A DNA stretch of 38,056 nucleotides from Ignavibacteria bacterium (GCA_016788375.1 JAEUSI010000014.1:1-38056), one strand, 5' to 3'. Positions 1-9,355 are shown, numbered from the stretch's first letter. Numbers and translations are program-made. Notes: generated by a model from the sequence alone, not told the origin.

Positions 1-211
1 ATTCTGTTTCTTCTTTTCGTTCATAATATCCTCTGCCCAGTTTCTTCTCTATCTCCTGCTCCAATAATTCCTGAACTGTCTTCTGCAGTGATTTCTTCAA
101 TATTATACCAAGCAGATCTTCCTGACTGTCCTTTCCATTCATTCCATTCATTAATAGCTCTGATAGTTCATTGCTTATTTTTTCTGATGGAAGTATTTTG
201 TTCCTGTTCAT
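1..211 (-). CDS. IS256-family (mutator-type) transposase, N-terminal part, cut by window edge
   Basis: Only the first 70 codons are visible; the gene runs out of the window at base 1. The start is ATG at 211-209, preceded by an AAAGGAAA ribosome binding site about 9 nt upstream, one of the few clear Shine-Dalgarno sites in this window. The peptide has the arrangement typical of the start of IS256-type transposases: a helical segment (LLGIILKKSLQKTVQELL) followed by EQEIEKKLGRGYYER, which matches the family's 'E.E....G...YER' entry to the conserved domain. The DDE catalytic residues would lie beyond the window. The family is known to cut and paste or copy DNA through a DDE nuclease domain. Identification rests on this short N-terminal pattern only, and whether the gene is intact cannot be judged. 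Confidence 0.75.
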   Translation of the reverse strand, partial: MNRNKILPSEKISNELSELLMNGMNGKDSQEDLLGIILKKSLQKTVQELLEQEIEKKLGRGYYERKEETE

Positions 212-311
212 GGCGTTGTTTCCTTTCTTTTGTCTAATTTATTTTAAGAGGTTTATTTTACAAAATTAAGAAAAGCAGCGCCATTTTTCTTGTTACTTTT
301 TACAGGGAATT
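1..311 (-). mobile_element. Partial IS256-type insertion sequence, one end inside the window
   Basis: The transposase start lies at 211, so the 5' end of the element should lie within about 150 bp upstream on the minus strand. Bases 292-311, read on the minus strand as AATTCCCTGTAAAAAGTAAC, look like a possible terminal repeat. The other end is outside the window, so neither the inverted repeat nor the 8-9 bp target duplication can be confirmed. The boundary is an inference. Confidence 0.45.
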
Positions 312-487
312 TAAGACTTCACCTATTCATTATTAGTAGTTCTGCTGAACCAATATGATACTGGCCAAATAATATTTTAAAAGATAATAAGTTAAACAAT
401 ATCATAAAAAATAATAAAATGATAATTTTTGTGTTTTTCATATTACCTTTGTTTAAGTATCAAAAAATAATTATTACAATTTCACAT

Positions 488-1918
488 TTATTTCATTAAC
501 AACATTTTCTTTGTTGAAGAATAATTTTGCGTAATGAATTTATAATAGTAAACCCCTGATGATAGGTTTGATCCATCAAAGTCTATTTCATAAGTCCCTA
601 TTGTTTTTATTTCATTGATTAAACTGCTGATCTTTTTACCGCAATTGTCATAGATCTCAATTTTAACTATACCGGATTTGACCAGATCAAATTTTATTTT
701 TGTGTTTGGATTAAACGGATTTGGATAGTTTTGATATAATTTGAAAGTTAAAGGAATTTCATTGTTTATATTTTTTATTGAGACAGGAGCATTTCCAATT
801 GAATCTGTTTTTATAACATAAATATTTTCTTTTCCAAAGAATGGTACAGGTTCATAAGTGGTAGTTCCGGTAATTAAAAATCCGTTATCCGAAGTTTCTA
901 CTATTGAACTTGGATATTCTGCTTCATCACCAAAGGAATTAAATAATTTCCGTGATAGAATATCACCATTGGTATTTAGTAATGTAAAAAGAATATCAGG
1001 TGAATCAGAACCTCCTTCCCCGGCAGTTGCATAATTACCAGTAACAGTTCTATACATATCGTTAGCAGAAATGGTTTGTTGTAATATATTTTGGAATATG
1101 ACTTTGCCTGAAGAATCAATTTTTGTGAAATGTGCTTTTTTACTGAAATTGCTTTCATAAATTCCTGACAAAAATAACTCTTCATTAGATTCAGAAACAA
1201 TTGAAGTCCCAGCTTGGAGGTCACCATTCCCTTCTGAACCATAACTATGGTACCAAATAAATTCCCCATTAGAGTTCAACTTAGCATACAAAGTCTTGAT
1301 AAAATTGTTTACAGTTATGCCTCCGGTAAAATAAATATTACCATCATTATCAGTAGTTAAATCTTCCGCATCAGCATCGTCTCCATAAATCAGAAACTTA
1401 TACCACATAAGATTTCCAAGAGAGTCAGTTTTCAGAACAAACGCCTTCGTTGGAAAAAAGGAAGCAAATCCACATATTATGAAATTACCTGTTTCAGTGA
1501 CCCGGACTTTAGTAAATAAGGTTATATAATTGTTAGGTGAAAAATATCTCTTCCAAATTACATTTCCTGACCTATCAGTTTTGATCAGCAATCCGTTATT
1601 ATTTTTACTGCCGGATATAATAAATCCGCTGTCTTTTGTCTGCTGAATGCAAGTACAAGTAGAACTTGTATCTATTATTTTGTTCCAAATTTGATTTCCA
1701 TATTGGTCTAAGCATAGTAAATAAGGTCCTCCGTTAGTACTCCCTGATACTGAATTTAGAATTATATAAGATCCATCATAGGTTTGTATTCCATATCGGC
1801 CCACCTCCGTTAACGGACCACCAAATATTTTTTGCCAGGTGATTGTCTGAGCATTCAGAATAGAAACATCAGACGTTAAAATTGCAATAATGAAGAACAT
1901 TTTTATGAACTTATTCAT
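488..1918 (-). CDS. Secreted beta-propeller-like repeat protein with T9SS C-terminal sorting domain
   Basis: This 476-residue protein starts with a signal peptide (MNKFIKMFFIIAILTSDVSI, cleavage probably after LNA). Residues about 25-370 are repeats of the type 'K.D..GN..W.K......D......DG.YI..G', seen for example as LIKTDRSGNVIWKRYF, VLKTDSLGNLMWYKF and AKLNSNGEFIWYHSYG. Such repeats are expected to form blades of a beta-propeller. The last 80 residues are a type IX secretion sorting domain starting at NYPNPFNPNTKIKFDL and ending in KKMLLMK. Proteins of this kind are exported by Sec, cross the outer membrane by T9SS and lose the tail. No catalytic residues are recognisable, so binding or scaffolding is more likely than catalysis. 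It is transcribed as a single gene. Confidence 0.8.
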   Translation of the reverse strand: MNKFIKMFFIIAILTSDVSILNAQTITWQKIFGGPLTEVGRYGIQTYDGSYIILNSVSGSTNGGPYLLCLDQYGNQIWNKIIDTSSTCTCIQQTKDSGFIISGSKNNNGLLIKTDRSGNVIWKRYFSPNNYITLFTKVRVTETGNFIICGFASFFPTKAFVLKTDSLGNLMWYKFLIYGDDADAEDLTTDNDGNIYFTGGITVNNFIKTLYAKLNSNGEFIWYHSYGSEGNGDLQAGTSIVSESNEELFLSGIYESNFSKKAHFTKIDSSGKVIFQNILQQTISANDMYRTVTGNYATAGEGGSDSPDILFTLLNTNGDILSRKLFNSFGDEAEYPSSIVETSDNGFLITGTTTYEPVPFFGKENIYVIKTDSIGNAPVSIKNINNEIPLTFKLYQNYPNPFNPNTKIKFDLVKSGIVKIEIYDNCGKKISSLINEIKTIGTYEIDFDGSNLSSGVYYYKFITQNYSSTKKMLLMK

Positions 1919-2135
1919 AAACAGATATTAATATTGATAAAAGAATATTTGTTAGAGCCCAAACAGAAACCGGATTCAGAATTCTCCCGGAAGCATTGTA
2001 AGAAGTAAGACTATGAAGGATTTTGAATTTCATATTATTTTCCTTCGGTTTGATTTTTTACAAAGTTAATGACAAATAATTGCTTTTGTAATGCAGATAT
2101 TCTACCGGCTGAAGAAATTCCGCTCACTAACAAAA

Positions 2136-2158
2136 AAAGCCCGCATTGAGCGGGCTTT
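2136..2158 (-). terminator. Rho-independent terminator of the metalloprotease transcript
   Basis: A perfect 9-bp stem (AAAGCCCGC / GCGGGCTTT) encloses the 5-nt loop ATTGA. On the minus strand the stem is followed by seven T (the A run at 2132-2138). It lies about 35 nt beyond the stop codon of the metalloprotease gene that ends at 2192. Confidence 0.9.
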
Positions 2159-2191
2159 GAATTATGGCTATAATATTATAAAACTTTGTCC

Positions 2192-3907
2192 TTATTTAAT
2201 GAATACCATCCTTTTACTCTCATTAAATTTTCCGGCATCTATTCTGTAAAAATAAATTCCGCTTGAAAGCGAATAATCATCAGCGCTGAATCTCTGAGAA
2301 TAAAATCCTGAACCGAAGAATTTGTTTTCTATTATATCTGCAACTTGTCTGCCGCTTATATCATAAACTTTCAGAGTAACGAAAGCATCTTCCGGCAAAG
2401 CAAATTTAATCACTGTTTCAGGATTGAAAGGATTCGGGAAATTCTGAAATAAACCAAATGAAAGAGGGACTTCCGATGAATTCAAAGTTCTTTGCAGACA
2501 TGGTGCCTGATTGTATCTAAGACGGATTGTATCTCCCGGAAGCGGCCCGAATCCTAAAAGAAAATTTACCCCGCCTCCCGCGCCTTCCCACAAATGACAA
2601 TAGCTCATTATTGTCCCGAAAGCTGGCCGCGGAGCCGGAAAGCAGTTGCCTTCTGCATAATAACAAGAATCAATTGCTCCTATTGATCCGCCGGGACCGA
2701 CTGGCCAGACGCAGGCATGCGTGTGCTTTGATCCGAAATTATGTCCGGTCTCGTGCGCCACAACATTTACTGTCCATGAATAAACAGGATACTTTTCATA
2801 CGAATTGTAGATATTACTGAAAGCATATCTTCCCGAATAATCGGCTGAATTATAATCCGCACACAATACTCTTATCCATGCAATACCTCCTAAATCATCC
2901 GGTCTTGTAGATACAAGATGCGCCAGGCTACCTTCGAAATCATTCTGAGTCAGTTCACCGAATGCAGATAATATATCAAATGATTCAGAAAGATTAATAT
3001 AAGGGTCAGGAACTGTCCATATTCCTATCGCTTTTATTGCAACAGGTATATCTTCATTCTGATACAGCACAGCTACCGAGTTAAACATTCCGGCTATAAA
3101 ATCTGCTGTTAATTCAATATCGCTGTCATTGTCCAGATAAGTCTGATAATCAGCTTCAAAATATATTTTTACAGTTAAAGCATCTGGGTTGTCAGACTGA
3201 TTTAATCCATGGAAATAATTATTTCCGTAATTTCCCGGATTGTAAAATTTCGGATCAAAATCATCCGTACCGCATTTGAAACCCGAAAGAATTTTTAAAT
3301 CTTTGTCATTATAATAAATGTAATCTTCAGAATAAGAATTGTCGGGATTTTTAACCGAACCGAGAGTGTGATTTCCTCTGCTGTCAGAGATGATACCCAT
3401 TATGAAATTTTCAAATATGCTGACGGAAACAACTGAATTATCATTGCCTTTTATTATGCCTCTGTAATGCAGTCCGTCAGGAAAATTACGGATTATTTTT
3501 TCATTTCTGCTTTTAATATCACAGAGTATAAAATCATCTGACAGGGGATAAGAACGTGTAAGCTCAAGTTTCTGAGATTCTGTTTCCGAAACAGGTATCT
3601 CAAGAAGAATATTTTCATCTTTTACGTTAAATAATTGCTTCATTGTATTCCGATTCAGTTTCATAAAAACAGATTCAGATACAAAGGAAGAGGAATTATC
3701 ATTTCCGGCGGGTTTATAATTAAAATCAAACAGGGCAGTCTTACCGAATTTGTGAAATCTTTTCTGATTATGAATCAGCTTTGCGGTTTTATTTGGTTCA
3801 GATAAAATGTTTCCTGAGACAGTTCCGGTATAAATAAAACTTCCCGGCAGAATCATCAGAATAGTGATAATTAAAATAATCCGTATGCTGAAATTTTTAA
3901 TCTTCAT
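2192..3907 (-). CDS. Reprolysin-like zinc metalloprotease with T9SS sorting domain
   Basis: Secreted peptidase of the M12B/metzincin type. The zinc site HETGHNFGSKH (His385, Glu386, His389, His395) and the Met-turn GTIMSYC (Met434) are both visible in 571-residue numbering. An N-terminal hydrophobic segment (IRIILIITILMILPG) is the export signal. Residues about 60-210 look like a propeptide and contain Cys212-Gly, a possible cysteine switch. The tail from about residue 490 holds NFPNPFNPETVIKFAL and ends FNESKRMVFIK, a T9SS sorting domain. I prefer ATG 3907, which has GGAG 9 nt upstream and leaves 4 nt after the preceding gene, over the ATG at 3940, which would overlap that gene by 29 nt. It probably forms an operon with the small envelope protein upstream. 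A paralogue lies at 26968-29190. Confidence 0.88.
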   Translation of the reverse strand: MKIKNFSIRIILIITILMILPGSFIYTGTVSGNILSEPNKTAKLIHNQKRFHKFGKTALFDFNYKPAGNDNSSSFVSESVFMKLNRNTMKQLFNVKDENILLEIPVSETESQKLELTRSYPLSDDFILCDIKSRNEKIIRNFPDGLHYRGIIKGNDNSVVSVSIFENFIMGIISDSRGNHTLGSVKNPDNSYSEDYIYYNDKDLKILSGFKCGTDDFDPKFYNPGNYGNNYFHGLNQSDNPDALTVKIYFEADYQTYLDNDSDIELTADFIAGMFNSVAVLYQNEDIPVAIKAIGIWTVPDPYINLSESFDILSAFGELTQNDFEGSLAHLVSTRPDDLGGIAWIRVLCADYNSADYSGRYAFSNIYNSYEKYPVYSWTVNVVAHETGHNFGSKHTHACVWPVGPGGSIGAIDSCYYAEGNCFPAPRPAFGTIMSYCHLWEGAGGGVNFLLGFGPLPGDTIRLRYNQAPCLQRTLNSSEVPLSFGLFQNFPNPFNPETVIKFALPEDAFVTLKVYDISGRQVADIIENKFFGSGFYSQRFSADDYSLSSGIYFYRIDAGKFNESKRMVFIK

Positions 3908-3911
3908 AAAA

Positions 3912-4391
3912 TTATTCTCCGGACTCCGATGAATTTTCATTTTTGGATTTGTCAGGCAACTCCGTAATGTTCAGAATATCAGGGTTAAAATCCGCAGCCG
4001 GAATTTTCAGATAAAGTAAATTTCTTGATACATTCTCACCGAGAAGATAAAGTGTATCATTATTCAGAGTTTCAATTGAATAAGTAACGGAAGTTTCAGT
4101 ATAGGTCAGCTCACCGGACTCAACTTTAAAATTCCGTGTAATAGTTTCCGACTGGGGACAGGTCAGCTTTGCAATTCCGGTTGACTGAAAATTCACAACT
4201 TCTCCATCACATATATCCTGAAGCGCTCCTGTCTGTGCGGAAAGAATCCAGTCACCGATCATTTCTCCAGGAATGTCATTCTGGTTTTCGAGAATCTTGT
4301 CGCAATTTCCTCCCAAAAAAGAAAATGAAATCAGCAGAAGAATTAAAGAGTATTTAATATAAACAGATTTTATCCGGAAGAAGGAATACAT
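3912..4391 (-). CDS. Small exported or lipoprotein-like protein of unknown function
   Basis: This 159-residue protein has a hydrophobic N-terminal segment (YIKYSLILLLISFSFLGG) directly followed by Asn-Cys. This could be a signal peptide with an atypical lipobox, since the residue before Cys is Asn rather than Gly, Ala or Ser. The rest is a compact, beta-rich domain: GDWILSAQTG..., then a Cys pair (ICDGE and LTCPQ), then strand-like text up to TLYLLGENVS. The pattern resembles the lipocalin-like small domains of Bacteroidetes, but I cannot assign a family. Its stop lies 4 nt before the metalloprotease start, so the two are likely co-transcribed and it may act with that protease, for instance as an inhibitor or chaperone. 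That role is speculation from position only. Confidence 0.65.
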   Translation of the reverse strand: MYSFFRIKSVYIKYSLILLLISFSFLGGNCDKILENQNDIPGEMIGDWILSAQTGALQDICDGEVVNFQSTGIAKLTCPQSETITRNFKVESGELTYTETSVTYSIETLNNDTLYLLGENVSRNLLYLKIPAADFNPDILNITELPDKSKNENSSESGE

Positions 4392-4478
4392 ATGGTTTTA
4401 AAAATTTTACTCAAATTAAAGATACAGATTAATAAATACAATTATCTTTTATTGAAATACTGAATTAATGAAACCGTA

Positions 4479-6803
4479 TCAGAGACTCCAGAGGTACTGA
4501 AATTTCAGAAACAGCAGTCTGTCAGTTTCTGAATATGCCGAGTTTCCTCTGTTGTCCTGAAGATCATTAATGTCATGAGATGAGCCGATGAAAAGAATTG
4601 TAAAAGGATTCCATTTATAGCTTACAAGCGGGTCTAAATTTAAAACTCTTGCAAAGAGATCATACTGAATAAGCAGTCTGAAGAAAAAGTTTTTTGTAAA
4701 CTGAAATGAAATCTTATCGCTGAGCACATAGCCGGCATAAATTTTCTCACCGTTTTTTGAAGCTGAAAGTTCTGAGTAACTGTAATTCAGATCATTTCTC
4801 AGCTGATCAAAAGGCTTGAATGTAGCCCACAGATCCAGATTGTGGCCGTAACCGACAAAAGACGGATTTGCGAATCTTACAATATATCTTCCCCATTCAT
4901 AATAAAATCCTCCGGTCAGAATTTTCGAAATGTTGTTGGCTTCCATGCTTAAATGCCATCTGTTAACATTAGCATGCCTGATTCCTCCGTATAATTCCTC
5001 ATTAATCGGAAGATATCCGCCGAAGATTTTAATGCCGTTTGAAAAATCAATCATCGGATTCAGTTCGAGAAACTGAAGCGTCTGCTGACCGTCAGTGTCA
5101 TAACGTAATTGAAAATTAACCTGCGGAGTTATTTTCTGTACAATGTTCCCGGTCGGATAAAATTTATATTCCTGCTGCATGAAATACGAATGGAAATTAT
5201 TTCTTGTAATAAAACCGTTGTCTCTCCTTACAGTCGGCGCCTGAAAAAAATACTCCGTATAAAAATTCCAATCTCTTGCATTTCTGTTAAATGAAAGATA
5301 AACATTATTTCCCGAATAACTTTCTCCGTCATAAAGCGCGGTGTATTTATCATTATCAAATCTGTAATTCTTAAGAGGATAATAGTAAAAACTTGTATCG
5401 TTAATTTCTTTCGTTGCATTTCCAAGCAGCTGAAACGTAAGATAATAGTTTGATGCAAAATTAAAATAACCGTCAATGCCGAAGTTTCTGTTAAAACCGT
5501 TGAAACCGAAGTTTTTGTAATTTTCAGAATTCTCTTCCCTGTCGGAAAAAATACCTCCGATAAAATTCTGTCCTCCGAAATCGTAAGAAAGCCTGAGTAT
5601 ATTTGAAACGGATGTTTTATCGCTTGCAAGAAAGAAACTTCTTTCTGTCAATGGAACAATAAACGGAGTATTGTCATCATAAGCCGAAAGAAATCCGATG
5701 TGGACATTTTTTACTTTGCCTGTCAGTTTAGCAGCAAACACGGGATTATTAATTGACCTTGTATAAGCGACATTAATCGGTGTGGCAAAGTCATTTATTC
5801 CTTCGAGAAAAAACGGTCTCTTCTCCGGATAAAACAATGCAAACGGTGAATTTGCATTAATCTGCGGAGCGTCAGCTTCCACCTGACTGAAATCGGGATT
5901 GAAAGTTGCGCCTAATGTGAGTGTTGAGCTGAGACTGTATTTAGCGCTTAATCCGAGAGCACCTGTGATATTGTCATTTTTAAATTCCGACGAGGGATCA
6001 AACTGATCCTGAAGATAACTGTTTTGTGTGCCCAGAACATACGGAAGTAATTCAATATTCGAGCCCTTTTTGATATTCTTAATTCCTTTCAGGAAACCGG
6101 ACTGGCCCATAAAATTCGGATCATCTCTCGAAACGGAAGCCCAGTAAATTTCCTGACGCGCGCCGCGGGGTCTGTTTCTTAAAATATGAATTCTCCATTC
6201 CTGTTCATTTCTGTCAGGAAATCTCAGGCTCTTGAAAGGTATTCTGAATTCAGCCGTCCACTTATCGGAATATATTTTGGATTCGGAATCATAAATCATG
6301 TCGTAATTCGCATCTTCATTGTTGGGAGTCCAAAGAAGATCGCCCTGAATCCCCATGGGATTTACATACATTTCAAATCCCTGATTAAAATCCGAATAAG
6401 TATCTATAAACGGTCCGACCCAGTCGTCGCTGTACATTCTGTCTCTGTCAGAAAGAGATGCTCTGAGCTCTGACATTTTATTCTCATAACATATAAACCC
6501 GAAATACAGATATTCATCATCATAAAAAACCCTTACTTCTGTATTAACTTCCGGCTTAACATTATCGCCGGGATTTATTTCGGTGAAATTTCCAATGAGA
6601 GAAGCATCCTGCCATACTGATTCATTCAGAGCACCGTCAATTTTAATTTTGTCAGCATTAAGCTTCGGAAGATTGAGTACAGGTTTGATATTAGGCTTGA
6701 ACTCAGATGAAGAAGTATCTTTGCTTTCCTGCGTCTGTGAATGCAGATCATGAAAACTGAAACTCAGTACAATTAATAAAAAAGTAATAAATAATTTATG
6801 CAT
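4479..6803 (-). CDS. DUF5916 / CBM9-like domain outer-membrane-type protein
   Basis: After a signal peptide (MHKLFITFLLIVLSFSFHDLHSQ) comes a carbohydrate-binding family 9-like domain: KIDGALNESVWQDASLIGNF, EVRVFYDDEYLYFGFICYE, FEMYVNPMGIQGDLLW and WTAEFRIPFKSLRFP. The remaining 500 residues match the DUF5916 pattern (NPVFAAKLTGKV, GGFYYEWGRYIVRF). They alternate polar and hydrophobic residues with many aromatics and end in a strand finishing LKFQYLWSL, as in an outer-membrane beta-barrel. The function is unknown; the family is common in Bacteroidetes and often encoded near peptidases. I choose ATG 6803 because the signal peptide starts there; the ATG 15 codons upstream at 6848 would put a hydrophilic stretch in front of it. 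The resulting length of 774 residues is normal for the family. Promoter: see 6846-6853. Confidence 0.85.
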   Translation of the reverse strand: MHKLFITFLLIVLSFSFHDLHSQTQESKDTSSSEFKPNIKPVLNLPKLNADKIKIDGALNESVWQDASLIGNFTEINPGDNVKPEVNTEVRVFYDDEYLYFGFICYENKMSELRASLSDRDRMYSDDWVGPFIDTYSDFNQGFEMYVNPMGIQGDLLWTPNNEDANYDMIYDSESKIYSDKWTAEFRIPFKSLRFPDRNEQEWRIHILRNRPRGARQEIYWASVSRDDPNFMGQSGFLKGIKNIKKGSNIELLPYVLGTQNSYLQDQFDPSSEFKNDNITGALGLSAKYSLSSTLTLGATFNPDFSQVEADAPQINANSPFALFYPEKRPFFLEGINDFATPINVAYTRSINNPVFAAKLTGKVKNVHIGFLSAYDDNTPFIVPLTERSFFLASDKTSVSNILRLSYDFGGQNFIGGIFSDREENSENYKNFGFNGFNRNFGIDGYFNFASNYYLTFQLLGNATKEINDTSFYYYPLKNYRFDNDKYTALYDGESYSGNNVYLSFNRNARDWNFYTEYFFQAPTVRRDNGFITRNNFHSYFMQQEYKFYPTGNIVQKITPQVNFQLRYDTDGQQTLQFLELNPMIDFSNGIKIFGGYLPINEELYGGIRHANVNRWHLSMEANNISKILTGGFYYEWGRYIVRFANPSFVGYGHNLDLWATFKPFDQLRNDLNYSYSELSASKNGEKIYAGYVLSDKISFQFTKNFFFRLLIQYDLFARVLNLDPLVSYKWNPFTILFIGSSHDINDLQDNRGNSAYSETDRLLFLKFQYLWSL

Positions 6804-6845
6804 TATTATAGATCGGAATTTTATATTTTGACGGACAATCAAAAT

Positions 6846-6853
6846 CAAAGTTA
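6846..6853 (-). promoter_or_regulatory. Possible Bacteroidetes-type -7 element (TAACTTTG)
   Basis: On the minus strand TAACTTTG matches the TAnnTTTG consensus of the -7 box used by the major sigma factor of Bacteroidetes. It lies 43 nt before ATG 6803 of the DUF5916 gene. No good -33 TTTG was found at the usual spacing, so support is weak. Confidence 0.3.
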
Positions 6854-6931
6854 CATCTTTTAGTTTGTTTCAGAATATTGCAAAATACAAATAATGATTT
6901 TAAAAAAATAATTCCCGGGAAATTAATTTTT

Positions 6932-7822
6932 ATGAAAGATAAAATTATTAGAAACAAAGTAAGAATGCAGGTGAGAAGAAACCTGAAGGATTTTGTCCTT
7001 ATATCACTCGGAATACTTGCTGCAGGACTTGGTCTGAAAGGATTTCTTATTCCGAATAAATTTATTGACGGGGGAGTGACCGGAATTTCTCTTCTTTTAA
7101 CAGGCATTACGGAACTGCCCGTTTCAATTTTCATTGTTGCTCTGAACATACCTTTTATCATAATCGGATATTATCAGGTCTCGAAAATATTCGCATTTAA
7201 AACCATACTTGCTATTTCCGGTCTGGCTGTAAGTCTATTGTTTATACCTTATCCGATAATAACTAACGATAAGCTTCTGATTTCAGTATTCGGCGGATTC
7301 AGCCTGGGAACGGGAATCGGGCTTGCGATCAGAGGCGGCTGTGTCATTGACGGAACTGAAATTCTGGCGCTTTACCTCAGCAAGAAATTCAGCATTACTG
7401 TAGGCGATGTAATTCTTCTGATTAACATACTTATATTTTCCAGTGCTGCAATGCTTCTCGGAATCGAAGCTGCATTTTATTCCATACTCACTTATCTTGC
7501 TGCATCAAGAACGGTTGATTTTATTATAGAAGGTATAGAAGAATATATCGGTGTGACAATAATCTCCGATCAGAGCGAGAAAATTCAGAGAGCGATAATT
7601 CACAACATAGGAAGAGGCGTTACTATTTACAGCGGCAAAAAAGGATTCGGCAAAAGAGGGGAAGTTGAAAGAGATCTTGACATTATATTTACGGTTGTAA
7701 CAAGGCTTGAAATTTCGAAGCTTAATAATGTAATAGAACTTGTCGATGACAAAGCTTTTGTCGTTCAGCACAGAATAAACGACACGCGGGGAGGTATGAT
7801 TAAGAAACGTCCTCTTCATTAA
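6932..7822 (+). CDS. YitT-family integral membrane protein (DUF2179)
   Basis: About 296 residues. The first 200 hold five or six membrane segments (VLISLGILAAGLGLKGFLIP, LPVSIFIVALNIPFIIIGYY, TILAISGLAVSLLFI, VILLINILIFSSAAMLLGI). The family signature PNKFIDGGVTGISLLL lies near the first segment and GGCVIDGTEILAL in the middle. The C-terminal 85 residues (GVTIISDQSEKIQRAIIHNIGRGVTIY...) are the soluble DUF2179 domain. The family is widespread; its transport or regulatory role is not established. ATG 6932 is chosen because the longer frame begins with TTG at 6878 inside the divergent promoter region, and no strong ribosome binding site marks either. The gene diverges from the DUF5916 gene. Confidence 0.85.
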   Translation: MKDKIIRNKVRMQVRRNLKDFVLISLGILAAGLGLKGFLIPNKFIDGGVTGISLLLTGITELPVSIFIVALNIPFIIIGYYQVSKIFAFKTILAISGLAVSLLFIPYPIITNDKLLISVFGGFSLGTGIGLAIRGGCVIDGTEILALYLSKKFSITVGDVILLINILIFSSAAMLLGIEAAFYSILTYLAASRTVDFIIEGIEEYIGVTIISDQSEKIQRAIIHNIGRGVTIYSGKKGFGKRGEVERDLDIIFTVVTRLEISKLNNVIELVDDKAFVVQHRINDTRGGMIKKRPLH

Positions 7823-8023
7823 AACCAGTGATCATGAAAAATATTTTATTAAAAACATATTTTGGTTATGGTTTCTGTTTCTCGGCCGGTTTAATAATCT
7901 TGTGAAGTTTTTTGTATTTTCGAATTATGTGTGATGTTTCGAAAGTAAACATAATGTCACTGATATCAACTGAAATGATTTTTTCTCATACTAATTTCCT
8001 TCTGAAATGTTTAAATTAATTAA
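7823..8023. other. Short intergenic region, no gene seen
   Basis: About 200 bp between the YitT and mtaB genes, very A+T-rich with long T runs. It presumably carries the mtaB promoter, but I see no convincing TAnnTTTG box, no terminator hairpin and no structured RNA. Confidence 0.5.
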
Positions 8024-9355
8024 ATGAAAAGCGTATCATTACATACTCTCGGCTGCAAGCTCAATTACAGCGAGACTTCTGCAATTGCGAAAAGTTTTTC
8101 CTCAAAAGGCTTTTATCTGAAACAATACGGCGAACCTTCGGATGTATTTGTTTTAAATACCTGCTCGGTTACAGAAAATGCTGATAAAGAATGCAGGCAG
8201 ATTATAAGAAGCATTATCAGAAATAATCCTGATACTTATGTTATTGTCACCGGCTGCTACGCACAGCTACAGCCGTATGACATTGCAAAGATTGAAGGTG
8301 TTGATCTTGTTCTGGGCATAAATGAAAAATTTAAGTTATTTGACTATATAGATAATTACGAGAAAAAAGATTATTCCTGTGTTTACAGAACTGAATCAGA
8401 ACATGCAACTGAATTTGACGAAGCCTTTTCTGCAGATACAGATTCGCGTACGAGAGCTTTTCTGAAAATTCAGGACGGATGCAATTATAAATGTTCTTTC
8501 TGCACCATTCCGAAGGCGCGGGGTAAATCCCGCAGCCTTGCTCTATACAAAGTAACCGAAAATGCAAAAAGAATCATTGATTCCGGATACAGGGAAATTG
8601 TGCTTACCGGTGTGAATACAGGAGATTACTCTTATTCGGATCCGGAAAACAATTTAAACCATGAGTTAATAGATGTTCTGACTGAACTTGAAAAACTGAA
8701 CATTGACAGAATCCGTGTCAGTTCAATTGAACCCAATCTTGTCTCGGACGGGATTATTGATTTTGCAAAAAGCTCCGGTAAATTCTGCAATCATTTTCAT
8801 ATTCCAATGCAAAGCGGCGATAATGAAATTTTAAAAATGATGAGAAGGAGATACGCCAGGGAATTTTACAGGGATCTGATATACAGGCTTGTTGATGAAA
8901 TTCCGGGTGTCGGAATCGGAGCGGATGTTATAACAGGATTTCCGGGAGAAACAGATGAACATTTTCAAAACACTTTTGAATTCATAGAATCGCTTCCCGT
9001 CAGTTATCTTCATGTATTCAGTTACTCGGAAAGGAAAAATACCGATGCGGTTTTGTTTCAGGGAAAAACAGATGTAAGAGACAGAAAAGTCAGAAGCGAA
9101 AAGCTGAGAAAATTATCCGATAAAAAAAGATTTGATTTTTATTCGGAATTCATCGGAACAGAGCAACCGGTACTTTTCGAATCCCGAAAAAGTGACGGTT
9201 TCTTTGAAGGACTAACAACAAACTATATAAGAGTAAAAGCAGATTCAAATCTTAATCCCGGTATTTCGGAAAATTCAATAATCAGAGTCCGGTTAGATTC
9301 AACAGACGGAATAAAACCGGTTTTTTCAAATGCGGTATCGGAAGTTTACAGCTGA
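8024..9355 (+). CDS. mtaB: tRNA (t6A37) methylthiotransferase MtaB
   Basis: Radical-SAM enzyme that adds a methylthio group to N6-threonylcarbamoyladenosine at position 37 of ANN-decoding tRNAs. The N-terminal UPF0004 domain shows its three cluster cysteines in HTLGCKLNYSE, NTCSVTENAD and VTGCYAQ. The radical-SAM cluster is CNYKCSFCTIP (CxxxCxxC) at about residue 153. GKSRSL, LTGVNTG and HIPMQSGDNEILKMMRR are typical of the methylthiotransferase family. The C-terminal TRAM region (about residues 380-443) is present. The length of 443 is normal, and the 'KLNY' after the first cysteine favours MtaB over MiaB or RimO. It is followed 47 nt later by the PreA-like gene. Confidence 0.93.
   Translation: MKSVSLHTLGCKLNYSETSAIAKSFSSKGFYLKQYGEPSDVFVLNTCSVTENADKECRQIIRSIIRNNPDTYVIVTGCYAQLQPYDIAKIEGVDLVLGINEKFKLFDYIDNYEKKDYSCVYRTESEHATEFDEAFSADTDSRTRAFLKIQDGCNYKCSFCTIPKARGKSRSLALYKVTENAKRIIDSGYREIVLTGVNTGDYSYSDPENNLNHELIDVLTELEKLNIDRIRVSSIEPNLVSDGIIDFAKSSGKFCNHFHIPMQSGDNEILKMMRRRYAREFYRDLIYRLVDEIPGVGIGADVITGFPGETDEHFQNTFEFIESLPVSYLHVFSYSERKNTDAVLFQGKTDVRDRKVRSEKLRKLSDKKRFDFYSEFIGTEQPVLFESRKSDGFFEGLTTNYIRVKADSNLNPGISENSIIRVRLDSTDGIKPVFSNAVSEVYS

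Noticed and set aside
2527-2820. 97-codon plus-strand frame antisense to the metalloprotease
   Set aside because: Mirror frame of a well-supported coding region; the Arg-rich low-complexity translation is not like a real protein.
5228-5629. 133-codon minus-strand frame inside the DUF5916 gene
   Set aside because: Alternative frame of a long gene with the same strand; no motif and no start context.
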